This document shows positions 48,261-59,003 of a stretch of 64,000 bases of DNA, in pieces. How positions within the stretch are numbered: the stretch's first letter is position 1; the number at the start of each line of letters is the position of its first letter. Under the pieces are notes generated by a model. The model was not told the origin of the DNA, made no database searches, and was given only the letters and a program-made list of their open reading frames with translations. This DNA comes from Eretmocerus hayati. Lineage: Eukaryota; Arthropoda; Insecta; Hymenoptera; Aphelinidae. A program made the position numbers and the translations under genes. Location: contig CM056741.1 of NCBI GenBank assembly GCA_029851415.1, positions 63,354,282-63,418,281 on the forward strand, written 5' to 3'.

Positions 48261-48466
48261 TTTACAAACCGCGGCTCGCTTCGGCGAGGCAGCTCGAGCC
48301 AAACGCGTGTTTGAAATCTTATATCGACTGTGCATGGTGATGTGATAAGAAAGTGACAAAGTGCTAGTACTCTTTCGTGTATTTTTGCAGGTGCTCCCTA
48401 GGATCACCTTTGAAAAGAGGACTACAGCACTGATTACAGGGTGCCCTCACCAACCAAACTGTTACA

Positions 48467-49797
48467 ATGTCTAATAATACAAAAGCAAAAAGTGTTTCTC
48501 CGAGTACATCGTTCGCAAGTATGGTTCAACGAGAAGCTCGGCTTGGCAGGGACCAGGCAATCATCTTCGATTCAATCGAAGGTCACACCATTGAAGAATA
48601 TGCAATCGAACTCTCAAAGATAGTGAAACCAATCGAAATTTGTTATGTGTCACGCATCTCTCATTCAAGAATCTGTTTCTATCTGTCTAGCAAAACGATA
48701 GCTGATCAACTCATCGACAACGGGTCAAAAATCAAAATCGGCGATGAGCAGCTATAGAGGAACGTCCTCTAGTTTCTCGGGCTAAACGTATAGTTATATC
48801 GAACGTGGAGCCTTTTATACCTTCCTCAACAATTATCGAAGAACTGCAAAAAGTTGACGTCTCGCCTGTCTCGACTATTTCAACATTGAAAGCTAGTATG
48901 AGTGTTCCAGAACTTGCACATCTGCTCAGTTTCCGGAAACAAATGTACGTAAAGCCCGACGATGTACCAAAAATTCCAAGTAGTTTACTGATAACAATCG
49001 GAAACATTTCCCATTGGATATACTTCTCATCCGAGAAAATCACCTGTTACCACTGCAAAGAAGAGGGCCACCGCACCAGATACTGCAAAGAAAAAGAAAA
49101 GGATCTTGTTTCCGAGAATGTGAAGATCGGCTTGCATCAAGCAGAACCAAGTGCAGATGATACCCAACAAGATCAGATACAGGCAGTCGACGAATCCCTT
49201 GCTCAAAACACGGGCAGTGCATCAAGTACAATTCTGACTGGAATTAAGCGACCCTTATCCAGCAGTGGCGAATCCACTGTCTCGGCTATCGATATGCTTT
49301 CCAACGAAGAGGCTCCATTCACTCTAGTCAAAGGGAAATCCACCAAGAAGAGTAAAAAAATGAGACAACAATTGATACATCGAACTTGAATGAGCAACTC
49401 TAAGATGCGAAAGAGTATCGATGTATAGACATCGACTCGAGCGCAAAAACTCTACCACTTTCCTATGGAAAACTTCTAGGATTTCTCGAGGCTACAAAAA
49501 AAAAAGTCAACAACCGAAATAGCTAACCTGGCTCGGCTCTATTGCGATGATTTCGAGGCCCTCAGTGTTATGCTCACGGGCACGTACAAATACGTAAGCG
49601 GTCGCACCATCCGAGCTCGGCTTACAAGAGTCAAGAATTCTCTCTTGTCGCCCGTCATCGACAATAACACCCAAGATGACAATGATACTCAAGATGTATG
49701 TACTGATACGGAATCCATTACTGATGACCCCGCACTCGACGAGCATGCTGATCGCAACCAATATTCACTCATAAGCAAAGATGGCTGTGATGAATAG
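48467..49797 (+). pseudogene. LINE ORF1 (gag-like, CCHC knuckle), frameshifted
   Basis: ORF1 protein of LINEs binds element RNA. The ATG at 48467 opens about 95 codons, then a single-base frame change near 48745..48757 moves the reading to another frame, which continues to a TGA at 49387. A zinc knuckle CX2CX4HX4C (CYHCKEEGHRTRYC, 49045..49086) is followed by a Lys/Glu and Gln/Asp/Ser-rich tail. Coherent protein-like sequence resumes after 49404, changes frame again at the A run near 49495..49504, and ends at TAG 49795, overlapping the ORF2 start by 17 bases. Unbroken length would be about 440 residues. Only one canonical knuckle is visible, where I and jockey ORF1 proteins often have three. 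Confidence 0.8.
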
Positions 49798-50628
49798 GAA
49801 AATTGAGGCGCTGTATTGGAACGCGACGAGTTACCGCAAAAGGGAGAACGAGCTCAAGCAAACCCTTCGAGACGTCGACATCTTCGTCTGCGTCGAGACC
49901 TGACTTACTTCGAACACACGACACTTCAGTGTACCTGCAGGTTTCTTTTGCGTGCGTCAAAACAGACTCCACACACCTGGAGGAGGTATTATGTTTCTTA
50001 TTCGAAAAAATTTAGCCTTCAGGAAAATTGAGAATATAGCAGTTTCTCATTCATCTGTCGAATTTTGCTTGCTGTTCGTTTCACAAACACCAATATCCCC
50101 TTTAGTATCTACGCATGTTATCGATCCCCCGGTCTCACCCTGAGTACAAATCAATGGGATGTCCTCTTTTCGAATATGAAAATTAATGGGAATAATATTC
50201 TAGTGGGTGATTTCAATGCGCATCACGTGGATTGGAATTGTAGAAAAACTGACCGGAACGGAATGAACTTTCTCGAATGTGTAGATGCCAATAATTTTAT
50301 CATTCATAATCCAGACACAATCACTCACATCGACAGGACCTCCAGGTCTAACATAGACCTGGTCCTATCAAATCAGAATTTTTCTGAGAAGATTGATTCT
50401 CGAGTGCTCAGAGAGACCTGGGGCTCAGATCACTGCCCTATATATATTGATGTAAATACAAGCAAGTCATTGTATAGACAAAAGTCCTTTAAGATTTCTT
50501 CGGTCCGAACAAAGTGGCGTGAAGTAATGATAGACTTGGAGAAAAATTTCTATAAATTTTTTTCGGCTGACTATGAGTCATTGAGGCCTAGCCTAAAATA
50601 CCAGATGTTCACGAATATTGTTTCGTAA
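49781..50628 (+). pseudogene. LINE ORF2, AP-endonuclease domain (broken)
   Basis: ORF2 probably starts at ATG 49781, just inside the end of ORF1. The endonuclease nicks target DNA to prime reverse transcription. Recognisable blocks are the N-terminal strand (IEALYWNA), an ET pair, GGGIMFLIRKN, ACYRSPG, VGDFNAHH (catalytic Asp/Asn), SNIDLVLSN and the terminal GSDHCPI. A TGA at 49901 follows the ET pair where this family usually has Trp, so a single TGG to TGA change is likely. A frameshift lies at about 50040..50070. The frame then runs to TAA at 50626, after which homologous sequence continues in the same frame. Confidence 0.9.
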
Positions 50629-52370
50629 GCAATTAGATCTAACACGCCTAGAAAACGAATCGTTAACGATCAGATGCATCGGAATCCCGTCTCGTGGTGG
50701 GATTCAGAGTGTCAGGAACTTTTTGATCTGAGAGAAACTGCATTTAAAGAGTGGGATGATTCAGGTTATCTCCACGACCTCATTGAACACAAGAGATTAG
50801 ATGCTCTTTGCCGTAAAACCTTTCAAGAAAAGCGAAAAGCTAATTTTCGAGCATTTGCTGAGACTGTCAATATGAATACCAGTATGAAATATGTCTGGAA
50901 TACGTCGAGAATTTTGAAGAACAAATATGTTAAAGCGAATCACAATGTCACTGAGAATTGACAATCTGAGAGTAAGATTGCTGCTCTTCAAAAGATCTGC
51001 CCCCCGTGGGCACCCACAGATCTCGATTTCATGCCCGATTGCCAAGAAAATGAATTTTCAGATTCTGAATTTACCTATGCCGAATATAACTTAGCTCTAT
51101 CCTCGCGTAATTCTAGATCAGCCCCCGGCATGGATGGCATTGATTATGAAGCTCTGAAGTTTCTTCCAATGAAATACCACTTGCTTTTGCTAGACATATT
51201 CAATGAAATGTATAGAACTTCAGACTATGCAGAAGATTGGTTGAATTCATTTGTTCACTTTGTTCCGAAAGCGGATGGTGAAGGCCAACGACCTATTGCT
51301 CTGACGTCATCTCTTTGCAAACTCTTTGAGGCCATAGTTAAGAACAAGTTCATGTGGTGGTTAGAAAAACAGAAAGTACTGCCAGAATCCCAAAGTGGAT
51401 TTCGCAAAGGCCGCTCATGCGCGGATAATCTTCTCAGTCTACTCATTCGTATTCAGAATAACTCCAAAGATAAAAAATGTCTCTATGCCATCTTTCTAGA
51501 CGTCACAGGAGCATTTGATAACGTGAAGATTGATATTCTGCTGCAAGAACTTGCCAACATTGGATGTCCTTCCAAACTCGTGAAACTTGTGAAATTTCTC
51601 ACTTATCATCGAAAAATTTATACTGAATTGAGTGAAACTTACACTTCAACTTCTAAAGGTGTCCCGGAAGGGGGCGTTCTCAGTCCCCTTTTGTATACTA
51701 TTTATGTTTATTTGATCGCTTCTAAAATCACGAATACAGTCACTGATATTCAGTTTGCTGATGATATTGCTTTGATATCCGACAGTCTAGTTGATCTTCA
51801 GAGCAGCTTCTTAACTATCGAAGAATAACTCGGTTGTCTAGAATTAGAACTTGCTGGTCATAAAACGATATTTGTAAATTTCAACAACAGTGGTATACTC
51901 CGCAGAGATACTGAAATTGTGCTCAAAAACGATCTAATAATCAAATCGAGCAAGGAAGTCAAATTCCTGGGTATCATCTTCGATTTCAATTTGAACTTTG
52001 CTTCTCTCAAATTGTGAACACACAGAGTAGATGCGCGAAAGCTCTAAACGTTATAAAATTCTTGCGAGGGACATGGTGGGGTGCAGATCCAAGCACTCTT
52101 ATAGTTCTGTACAGAAGTCTAATCAGATCAAAGATTGAATATGGCTCATTCATTTATTTTCCTACGAGGAAAGACAATATTCTGAAACTGGAACGAATAC
52201 AAAATTCTGCTATAAGACTAGCCCTCGGTTATCGCAATTCGACACCAATCAACGCGATCCTTGGCGAATCTAAGATCCCGTCAATTGAGCTGAGAGTAAC
52301 TTTCCTCTGTCACTCGTATTTACTCAAAGTACTATCCAATGTTAGGTTAGAAGTTACAAAAAAAAATTAA
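50629..52370 (+). pseudogene. LINE ORF2, reverse transcriptase domain (broken)
   Basis: After a connector containing PVSWWDSECQ (50689 on) and an in-frame TGA at 50959, the RT domain runs through SAPGMDGIDYEALKFLP (about 51118), PKADGEGQRPIAL (51265), LPESQSGFRKGRSCADN, motif A IFLDVTGAFDNV (51490), motif B GVPEGGVLSPLL (51660) and the catalytic FADD (51750). GVPEGG replaces the more usual GVPQG. A TAA at 51826 interrupts the frame soon after FADD. Coherent sequence goes on, shifts frame near 52000, and continues with the thumb-like GTWWGADP and AIRLALGYR region to a TAA at 52368, where another frame change lies beside an A run. Confidence 0.92.
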
Positions 52371-53487
52371 CGAGTACTATGCAAGGTTTCTTGAAAGGCG
52401 CGGTTCAAAGCGCTTGAGATTGTTTGAAAAATGCATCGATGAACAAAAGAGACATTCTTTTCCACTCATCGAAAACGATTCCTACAGTATTTATCATTAC
52501 GAGTACCAAGTCCTACTCACTCCTATACCTTATGATAGGATTGATAGTGCAGTAAGCAAATCATTATTCCAACAAACCAGAGCAACCATCTATCCAAATA
52601 TCCCTCTTGATATTTGGACTGATGGGAGCAAACGCAACAAGTCACCATCGGTAGGTTCGGCCTACGTTTGTCCGGGTCTAGCCGTCTGTAACAAGAAAAG
52701 CTTCAATGAAAATTGTTCAATCTTTACTGCTGAATGCGCCGCCATCAGTCACGCCATGGACTTGGTACTCGGAAACCCCGACGGAGATTTTCGTATCTTC
52801 TCCGATTCTTTGAGTGTTTTGCAGAATCTCAGCATGTGCTCAACAGACGTTCGCACGAACCCATATATCCTTGAAACCAAGAGGAAGTATTGTGAATTCA
52901 TGGCTATTAAAAGTGAAAATGCTGACTTGAAACTTTTCTGGGTCCCATCCCACAAAGGCATAGTAGGAAATGATTTGGCCGATAAAGCGGCTAAAGAGGC
53001 GAGTGAGGTAGTTTCCAACTCTCATTTGCGAATGTCTTTTACAGATTTTCGTCAATTTTTCCGTAAAGAGATGCAGGTCAATTCTGTAAGTTCACTGATT
53101 GCCTCAAGTCTTTATACGGGGGAAGAGTTTTTCGAAAACTACTTTGATGATTCTGCCAAACCGTGGTACAAGAACAAAAAACTCTCACGCGAACTCATAG
53201 TAACGATCAACAGATGCAGATCAAACCACTATGGGTTGGCCGCCTCGTTAGCAAGAGTAAACATCATCAATGACCCGACATGTAGTTGTGGCGAATACGA
53301 CCAAACACTTGATCATGTACTCTGGCAGTGTTCACAATTTGACGAGAAAAGGACCAAACTTATAAGATCTTTACTCAGAATCAAGCTACAGCTACCGATG
53401 AAAATTTCTATTTTGCTAGAAAAACCTTCTATCGAAGCATTTAAGCATATAATCGAATTTATCAAGGTTTGCGATTTGCGTATATAA
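52371..53487 (+). pseudogene. LINE ORF2, RNase H domain and C-terminal Cys/His motif
   Basis: The frame is open from about 52351 to TAA 53485. RNase H degrades the RNA strand during cDNA synthesis. Its catalytic blocks are IWTDGSK (52613), FTAECAAI (52724), IFSDSLSVL (52795), and WVPSHKGIVGNDLADKAAKEA (52940), giving the Asp-Glu-Asp-His/Asp set. A C-terminal Cys/His motif, CSCGEYDQTLDHVLWQC (53284..53334), is typical of I-superfamily ORF2 proteins. This 3' third is the longest unbroken part of the element. The in-frame remains upstream lack only small repairs, suggesting modest age. Confidence 0.93.
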
Positions 53488-53637
53488 TTTTCTAGACATT
53501 AAGTACCAAGAATGATGTATGATTATTATCGATAATGTGTATGATATGATGATCTTCTATGATTATTTGTAATTATTTGTAGTTGATAAATCTCAAAAGA
53601 GATTTCAATGCTTTCAATAAAAAAAAAAAAAAAAAAA
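53488..53637 (+). other. LINE 3' UTR and poly(A) tail
   Basis: About 130 bases of AT-rich 3' UTR end in CTTTCAATAAAA and an A run of about 20, followed directly by the right target duplication. The AATAAA overlaps the start of the tail. Confidence 0.85.
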
Positions 53638-53650
53638 ATCCCTGACACAA
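53638..53650. repeat. Right target-site duplication of the LINE
   Basis: An exact copy of ATCCCTGACACAA, as at 48213..48225. The first A cannot be told from the tail. Confidence 0.92.
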
Positions 53651-55389
53651 GAATTTGAGCTACGGTGAACAATAATAGGCACTAACACCTTGCTTCTAGA
53701 TCCATGACTAAAAATTTAGGTAAAAAGTCTCGCCGCTTCTGCGAACGATAGATATAACGATGCGTTGATCTTGGTCGGAGGGTAAGTTTACAGGTGAGGT
53801 GAAAGCCCACCTTGAATAAATGGCCAATTGACACGATCGAGGGTCTGGTAATGAAACGGCTTTAGAGCGTCAACGGTATTGATGTATCGACACATCCACC
53901 TCTATAATAACACACTTCTCTTCTAATCTTTTGAATGAAGATGATGATATATGCTCGTGGACGAGTATACCGGGGTGATTAATCAGAGGCAGCAGCAGCA
54001 GAAGCATAAGGCACACTCTGACCCAACTTTTTGGCTGAACGCCCATGTATAATTTTCAAAGCCCGAGGTATTAGATATAAACATACATGCCCTGGTGCTT
54101 GTACGCATATTTTGCATCAGGTGAGACGAGAGCGAGGACCGATAAGAATGGCCACATAGCCCAGAGGAGATCTTTGAGAATATACTTCGAGGGAGGGCTG
54201 TTTCGACTTTCATCGAACAACTCGTTCACCGCGGAACTTATTTTGCCTCTTTTATCGGTCGCTCGTATCGGAGGACTACTCGGTGTATGTACAACGTGTG
54301 TATGAGCCCCTCGCTCTTCGAAAACAAGTGGTACCTTACCGGGGCATGAAACTTTTTAACTTTTGTATTTTAGTTTTAGATCGAGATGCAGTCAAAATTT
54401 CTTTGAAGCCAACTTGTCAGAACTGATATACCTATTTTTATACATTACATACGATGTATCTCCAAAAAGTAATTTTCGTGCTCATTCACGCGAGCAAAGA
54501 AGGATCCAACAGAACCCCCGCAGGTGCCCGCAGGTATAACTGAGATGCACTCCTGTCTCATATCCATCGAAAAATATACATAATGCAAGCTAGTATATCA
54601 TGCAAAAGTATCCCACACAGGTGGTTTATAATATACCCAATAGCGGTGAATCAGGAGTTAGTTCGGGAGTGGCACTCCCTGCGGCGCTGAAAGCTCCCAC
54701 AAGCGATCCGTCTTCTTTTCCACGGTGTGGATGATCGGATGGGTGCGACTCTCTCCCTCTTTTTTTTTATTCCTGCAAAACATGCGCATTATGCGCTATC
54801 GGATGCATCGACGGTTGCACTCGGCCTATCGACAAAATAAATATAGAAAGTATTAGTAGAGTGGTAGCCGATTTAAATGAACCATATTGCAGAGCATGCA
54901 GCGACGACATCATTAGGTACGCCTCGCATCCCCTACGAGTTTTGATCTGATTTGACGGCTGCTCGTACTGTACTTATAGTATATGGCCGGTGGACAGACC
55001 AAAGTTATCGCTTTTTTCGTGGTTATACATTTTATGAGTGTATAGTAAATTAGTTGGCAGCTCATCGCACTTTTTTCAAATTCCTCGCTGTGAGAACGAT
55101 CCTGCACTGTAATCGGACAAGAATCAGAATCTAATTACTTGCAAGCTGGCTGTGCAAGCTCTGCAAAGTTCATTTCAAAATGTCTGTGAAGAAAAAAAAT
55201 AAATGAGCTCCATGAGGAAATTATGTGTGAGATTACATAGGCAGAAAGTGTAAGAGGGACTGAAATGATTTGATGCGCCTGCTGAGCGATTGCTATCCAT
55301 ATAGTCAGACGTTCTGATTCGCAAAAAACCAAAAATTGAATATCAAGTAGTATAAAGTGTAGAGGCGTATCGTTGATGTTTGTACAAAG
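53651..55389. other. No gene seen
   Basis: AT-rich DNA with short frames only. I see no repeat structure. Confidence 0.45.
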
Positions 55390-56087
55390 TACCGTATTTA
55401 CCCGGGGTATAAGACGCACCCATAGATAAGACGCACTCCACTTTTTGGGGAAAACAATCGGAAAATAATAAAAACCTGTAGATAAGACGCACCCCAGTTT
55501 CATGGGACTCGAGGTAAAAAATTTCAGACGAAAGCGGGCACGATTCAGAAAGCTTCTCTTTTTCATAACGTCACCTCCGCACACAAACTTCAGAAACTTC
55601 GTTTATTCTGTCAGCCTCTCGATTTCCAAGAGCTCCCGCTTGTCGCACAACCTTCAGTTTGAAAGCACTTGTACATGAAATTCTCTTTTTGAACTCCCTA
55701 TTTGTAATTTTGCTCAGCTGTTGAGCTACTGAGATTCGACAGCGTACTGATGTTATTGAATGTTGATGGAATTTTGAATATCATATACATTTGCAATGTA
55801 GCAATGCTATCATGACGATTACTCAGTCATCAATGTAATTGAAATACGTACACAAAGTTATAATATTACGCGTACATTCACGTTCGTTGACGGATGTGAG
55901 CATAGTTTGAAGAATACGCAGCTGAGTTTGGCGGTATTCTATAGATTTCTGGCGCGTCTTATACACGAGTGCTGCCAACAGATTTTCTGCACAGAAAACA
56001 TTAAGTAACTATAGATAAGACGCACCCCTGTTTTGGAGTGCTCAATACTGATTTTTTGGTGCGTCTTACACACGGGTAAATACGGTA
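55390..56087. mobile_element. TA-flanked MITE with ACCGTATTTACCCG ends (pogo/Tc1-mariner-like)
   Basis: Inverted ends TACCGTATTTACCCG and TATAAGACGCACC (right end the same with GTGTGTAAGACGCACC) sit between TA dinucleotides at 55390 and 56086. The motif TAGATAAGACGCACYCC recurs just inside the ends (near 55433, 55483 and 56012), with a variant near 55951. ACCGTATTT-type ends with TA duplication recall non-autonomous Tc1/mariner or pogo-like elements. That assignment is from memory of end motifs and is tentative. The 149-codon minus-strand frame at 55135..55584 straddles the left border and is not a gene. Confidence 0.7.
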
Positions 56088-56614
56088 ATCTTAAACCGAA
56101 ATAAAAGTAACAAAAAGGTCACGAAAACAGAGGAAAGAAGAAAATTAACTGTTCTCCAATCAACTTTTTGCAATAAGTGTTCTTTTTTGCGATTTTTCAA
56201 AACAAAATTTGATCCAAAAAATAACTGGCAATCTTCGATAACGTTGCCGGATGAATCTCGTAAGATAAGTTGCTAATTTATGAACAGGAGTTCCATACCG
56301 ACCCTAAGTGTAGTCATGACGCCTAGGCTGTACGCGATTAAAAAACAGTCGTTTCCTTACATCGTGATAGATCACAGCGTTTATCTTATTCGTTATCTCG
56401 AACAAATATCAAATCAATCCATACTAATCTTTGTCCCAATAAACTTTTGATAATCAAAAAATTTGAGCTTTCAACGTGGAATAGATCTAATAGCTGTCTG
56501 ACTATGCACGGCCCGTTTCTACTAAAAATCTAAACACTCCAGGCCTCGGATGAACACGGAGCTTCATCGTCGTAATAACTTCATAAATATCATGATTTGA
56601 AAATGCAACGAGTT
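56088..56614. other. No gene seen
   Basis: AT-rich spacer between two transposons. Confidence 0.5.
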
Positions 56615-57620
56615 GAATGTACCCAACATTCCCCCCTAGCTGTTTTGCCAATATTTGGGGTCTACTTGAATATTTTGCAACGTACTTTAGCTCATTTCAA
56701 AGCTTGTCTCGAACCTACAAAATGTGCTAAAGTGACTTCAATTTTGACCAACCAGAGCCGAAATACTACAATTGTCCCAAAAAGTGATTTCTTGCGAGTT
56801 TGCAAAAGGGTGTACCCAACATGCCTCCATCATTTAAAACAGTGTAAATTGACAATAAAGTGTATAAAACCGTTTTCATTTGTTTTAATCGACGTGCATT
56901 CGCATTTGGTGCTTTACGCCGGTCCAAACTACTTTTCTCGACTCGTTTTGACGCGATAACTACGTTTTGAGTGGTAAAAGAAAGCCGTACTCACACGCCC
57001 ATTTGAGTTAACCATATCAAGTTAAGTTGGGTACACACCAATTTTGGACTTTACGGCGATGCGGTCCTCATGCAAGCTGAAAATCATTCCCAACTTTCTC
57101 CGATTCTGTTGCGATTTGGGCTAAACGACGATCGCACAAATATTTGTTATCATCTAACTTAGATTTGTCTGCTCTTCGTTAAGCTCAAATTGCAATAGAA
57201 TCGGAGAAAGTTGGGAATGAAAATGTGCGTATATTGTAGGTTAGGAGGTTCCCGTGGCCGAGTTATTCCCACTTTTCTCCGATTCTCTTATGATTTGGGC
57301 TAAGCGACGGATTGAGGAATACAAGCTGGACAATAACAAGTATTCGAAAACTCGTCTCACAGTTTGAATCATCAAACTTTTTATAAAAGGTGTATTTTCG
57401 AGGTCCATGGTCGCGGTGCACGGTGACCGCATCGCCTCATGTTTTACGAACGATCCCCGTGTTTTGCTTATAAAGTCGCTCTAGTCCAAGTTTTACAAAT
57501 CCAAAAAACGGATTTTGGAGCTCTTGAAAAAATGAATCGAATGCGCTAAAGTACGTTGAGATTGGTCAAACCAGAAATTGTTGGCACCCGCGGTCTTACT
57601 AGACACAATTTCGTTAATGA
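56615..57620 (-). mobile_element. GTGTACCC-family transposon, copy D, interrupted
   Basis: Read on the plus strand, this matches the reverse complement of copy A. It has GAATGTACCCAACATTCCCC at the left, then TTTAGCTCATTTCAAAGCTTG, the AAAAAGTGATTT block, an internal GTGTACCCAACATGCC, CATTTAAAACA-TGTAAAT, GAGTGGTAAAAGAA and an inverted motif at 57024..57037. After an interruption of roughly 370 bases it resumes near 57450 (CCGTGTTTTGC, AACGGATTTTG, CGAATGCGCTAAAGTACGTT) and fades out near 57620. The interior end of the family is therefore seen further here than in copy E. Confidence 0.65.
57083..57310. repeat. Hairpin plus third direct copy of a TTTCTCCGATTCT unit
   Basis: A unit of about 45 bases beginning ATTCCCAACTTTCTCCGATT and including GATTTGGGCTAA-CGACG occurs at about 57088 (plus), inverted at about 57175..57220, and again in plus orientation at about 57266. 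The first two form a hairpin with roughly 60-base arms. All three lie inside copy D, so this is a later insertion or local duplication. Confidence 0.65.
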
Positions 57621-59003
57621 TCGATCCCTGACAATTTATTACAGAAAGTGGAAAAATGATGGTAGATCGATGGTTTAAAAAGAAGAGAAAGAATAGATAC
57701 AAGATTACTTTGAAATTTCCAATTTATATTATCTTGAAATTGCATCATACTCGTGATTATTCCTATGTAATCAAAACTTCACGGAAATATTTGTCTGAAT
57801 CGATTTCTTATCTTCATCTACCTAATCAAGAGCTTATACTCGAAGGGCAACCTTACTCACATCGAGCAAACGAATGTATCCCAACTAAATAAGGGAATAC
57901 CAAATGATTATCTTGTTAGAATCCCAATCTCAACACAGCTTCTACAAGATTACAATTAAACCGACTAAAAAAAAGCCTTTGCGTGTTAAGATTGAGCCAT
58001 CCATAGTCGCGTGGGCTGATCTATACGCTTTTGATCAATGGCCAAATTCATGATGATGACGATATCTATACATTGAGTACAAGATGCTTCCTAATAGGTA
58101 TATCCGCGAGCTATATTATATCTGCGGTTTTGCGGCAAGGATCTATCCTATCAAAAAGGCTCGTAAATATAATGTATACACAGTCGCAAGCTGATATAAC
58201 AGGATATACGTGCCCGCCCAGTAAATCCATAATCGATAAATTGATTCGTCCCATATGCCGCAGGTCTACGCAATCCTATGAAAAAAAAGATTTCAAGAAG
58301 GTAGTATAGAGTATAGAAACAGGATTGCGGCACGAGCCGAAAGAAAAAGAGGGCCCGCCTTAATTGATAGTATGCGCCTTTAGCCTGGCGTGCGATCGGA
58401 CCCATCCCATCTTTACCAACTGCATTGGCTCCTTACTATTATATGCACTATGCCCCCTGGGGCTACAATAAGATAAAAAATGGTATGAATGAAGGGCCCT
58501 GCCTTGGACACAAAAGTCTAGAGATGCATCGGCGGCTTTTGCACCCACGCTATCCTTTATAGATATAGTTCTACTCCATGGTGCATCTCTTTTTGAGTGC
58601 ATCTGAAACTCCTAAGCGCTTATTATATATGCTTGATTTTTTCGTTTTCGTTATATTTTCTCTGGAAGCCCTTATATTCTTTGATACCTTGCGTTTGTGA
58701 CTTGGTGCATTTTAGTGTACGGTGGTATGTAAATGGGCCGGTACACTAAAGGTTTAAGAAGGTGAAAATACGTGTCCCGCAGCTATATATAAGAATCAGT
58801 TCTCTCCACATATTCTTAGTCATCTTCGGGGTGGTATTATATCCTCCCTTTTCATTCGAATCAGAGGCCTCTGTTTGCTTGTCGGCGATCGAGCTGGCTA
58901 TGAACTAAGCCAGGCTGCTTAAATACGAAGATCCAAATGATTTACGTCGAGAAGACTGCGGTCACAGGGTAGCAGTTGTGGAGCTGTTTGTGTGTATGTA
59001 TAT
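57621..59003. other. No gene seen
   Basis: AT-rich DNA with short unrecognisable frames. Confidence 0.45.

Larger units (their letters stand above)
48226..53637 (+). mobile_element. Full-length I/jockey-like non-LTR retrotransposon (LINE), coding frames broken
   Basis: A complete 5.4-kb element. It has a CATTCGCG start with downstream promoter motif, a 5' UTR of 241 bases, ORF1 (CCHC knuckle), ORF2 (endonuclease, reverse transcriptase, RNase H, C-terminal Cys/His motif), a 3' UTR of about 130 bases and an A tail of about 20, between exact 13-base duplications. LINEs of this kind move by target-primed reverse transcription. RNase H after the RT points to the I superfamily (I, LOA or Nimb-like) rather than jockey in the strict sense, while the 5' terminus is of the type shared by jockey and I elements. 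Stops and frameshifts make both ORFs non-functional as they stand. Confidence 0.95.

Noticed and set aside
48226..53637. Programmed readthrough or frameshifting to explain the broken LINE ORFs
   Set aside because: The breaks are scattered through conserved domains, include typical point-mutation and homopolymer-slip sites, and are too many. Ordinary decay is simpler.
55135..55584. 149-codon minus-strand frame
   Set aside because: It straddles the left border of the TA-flanked MITE, so it is not a conserved coding unit.
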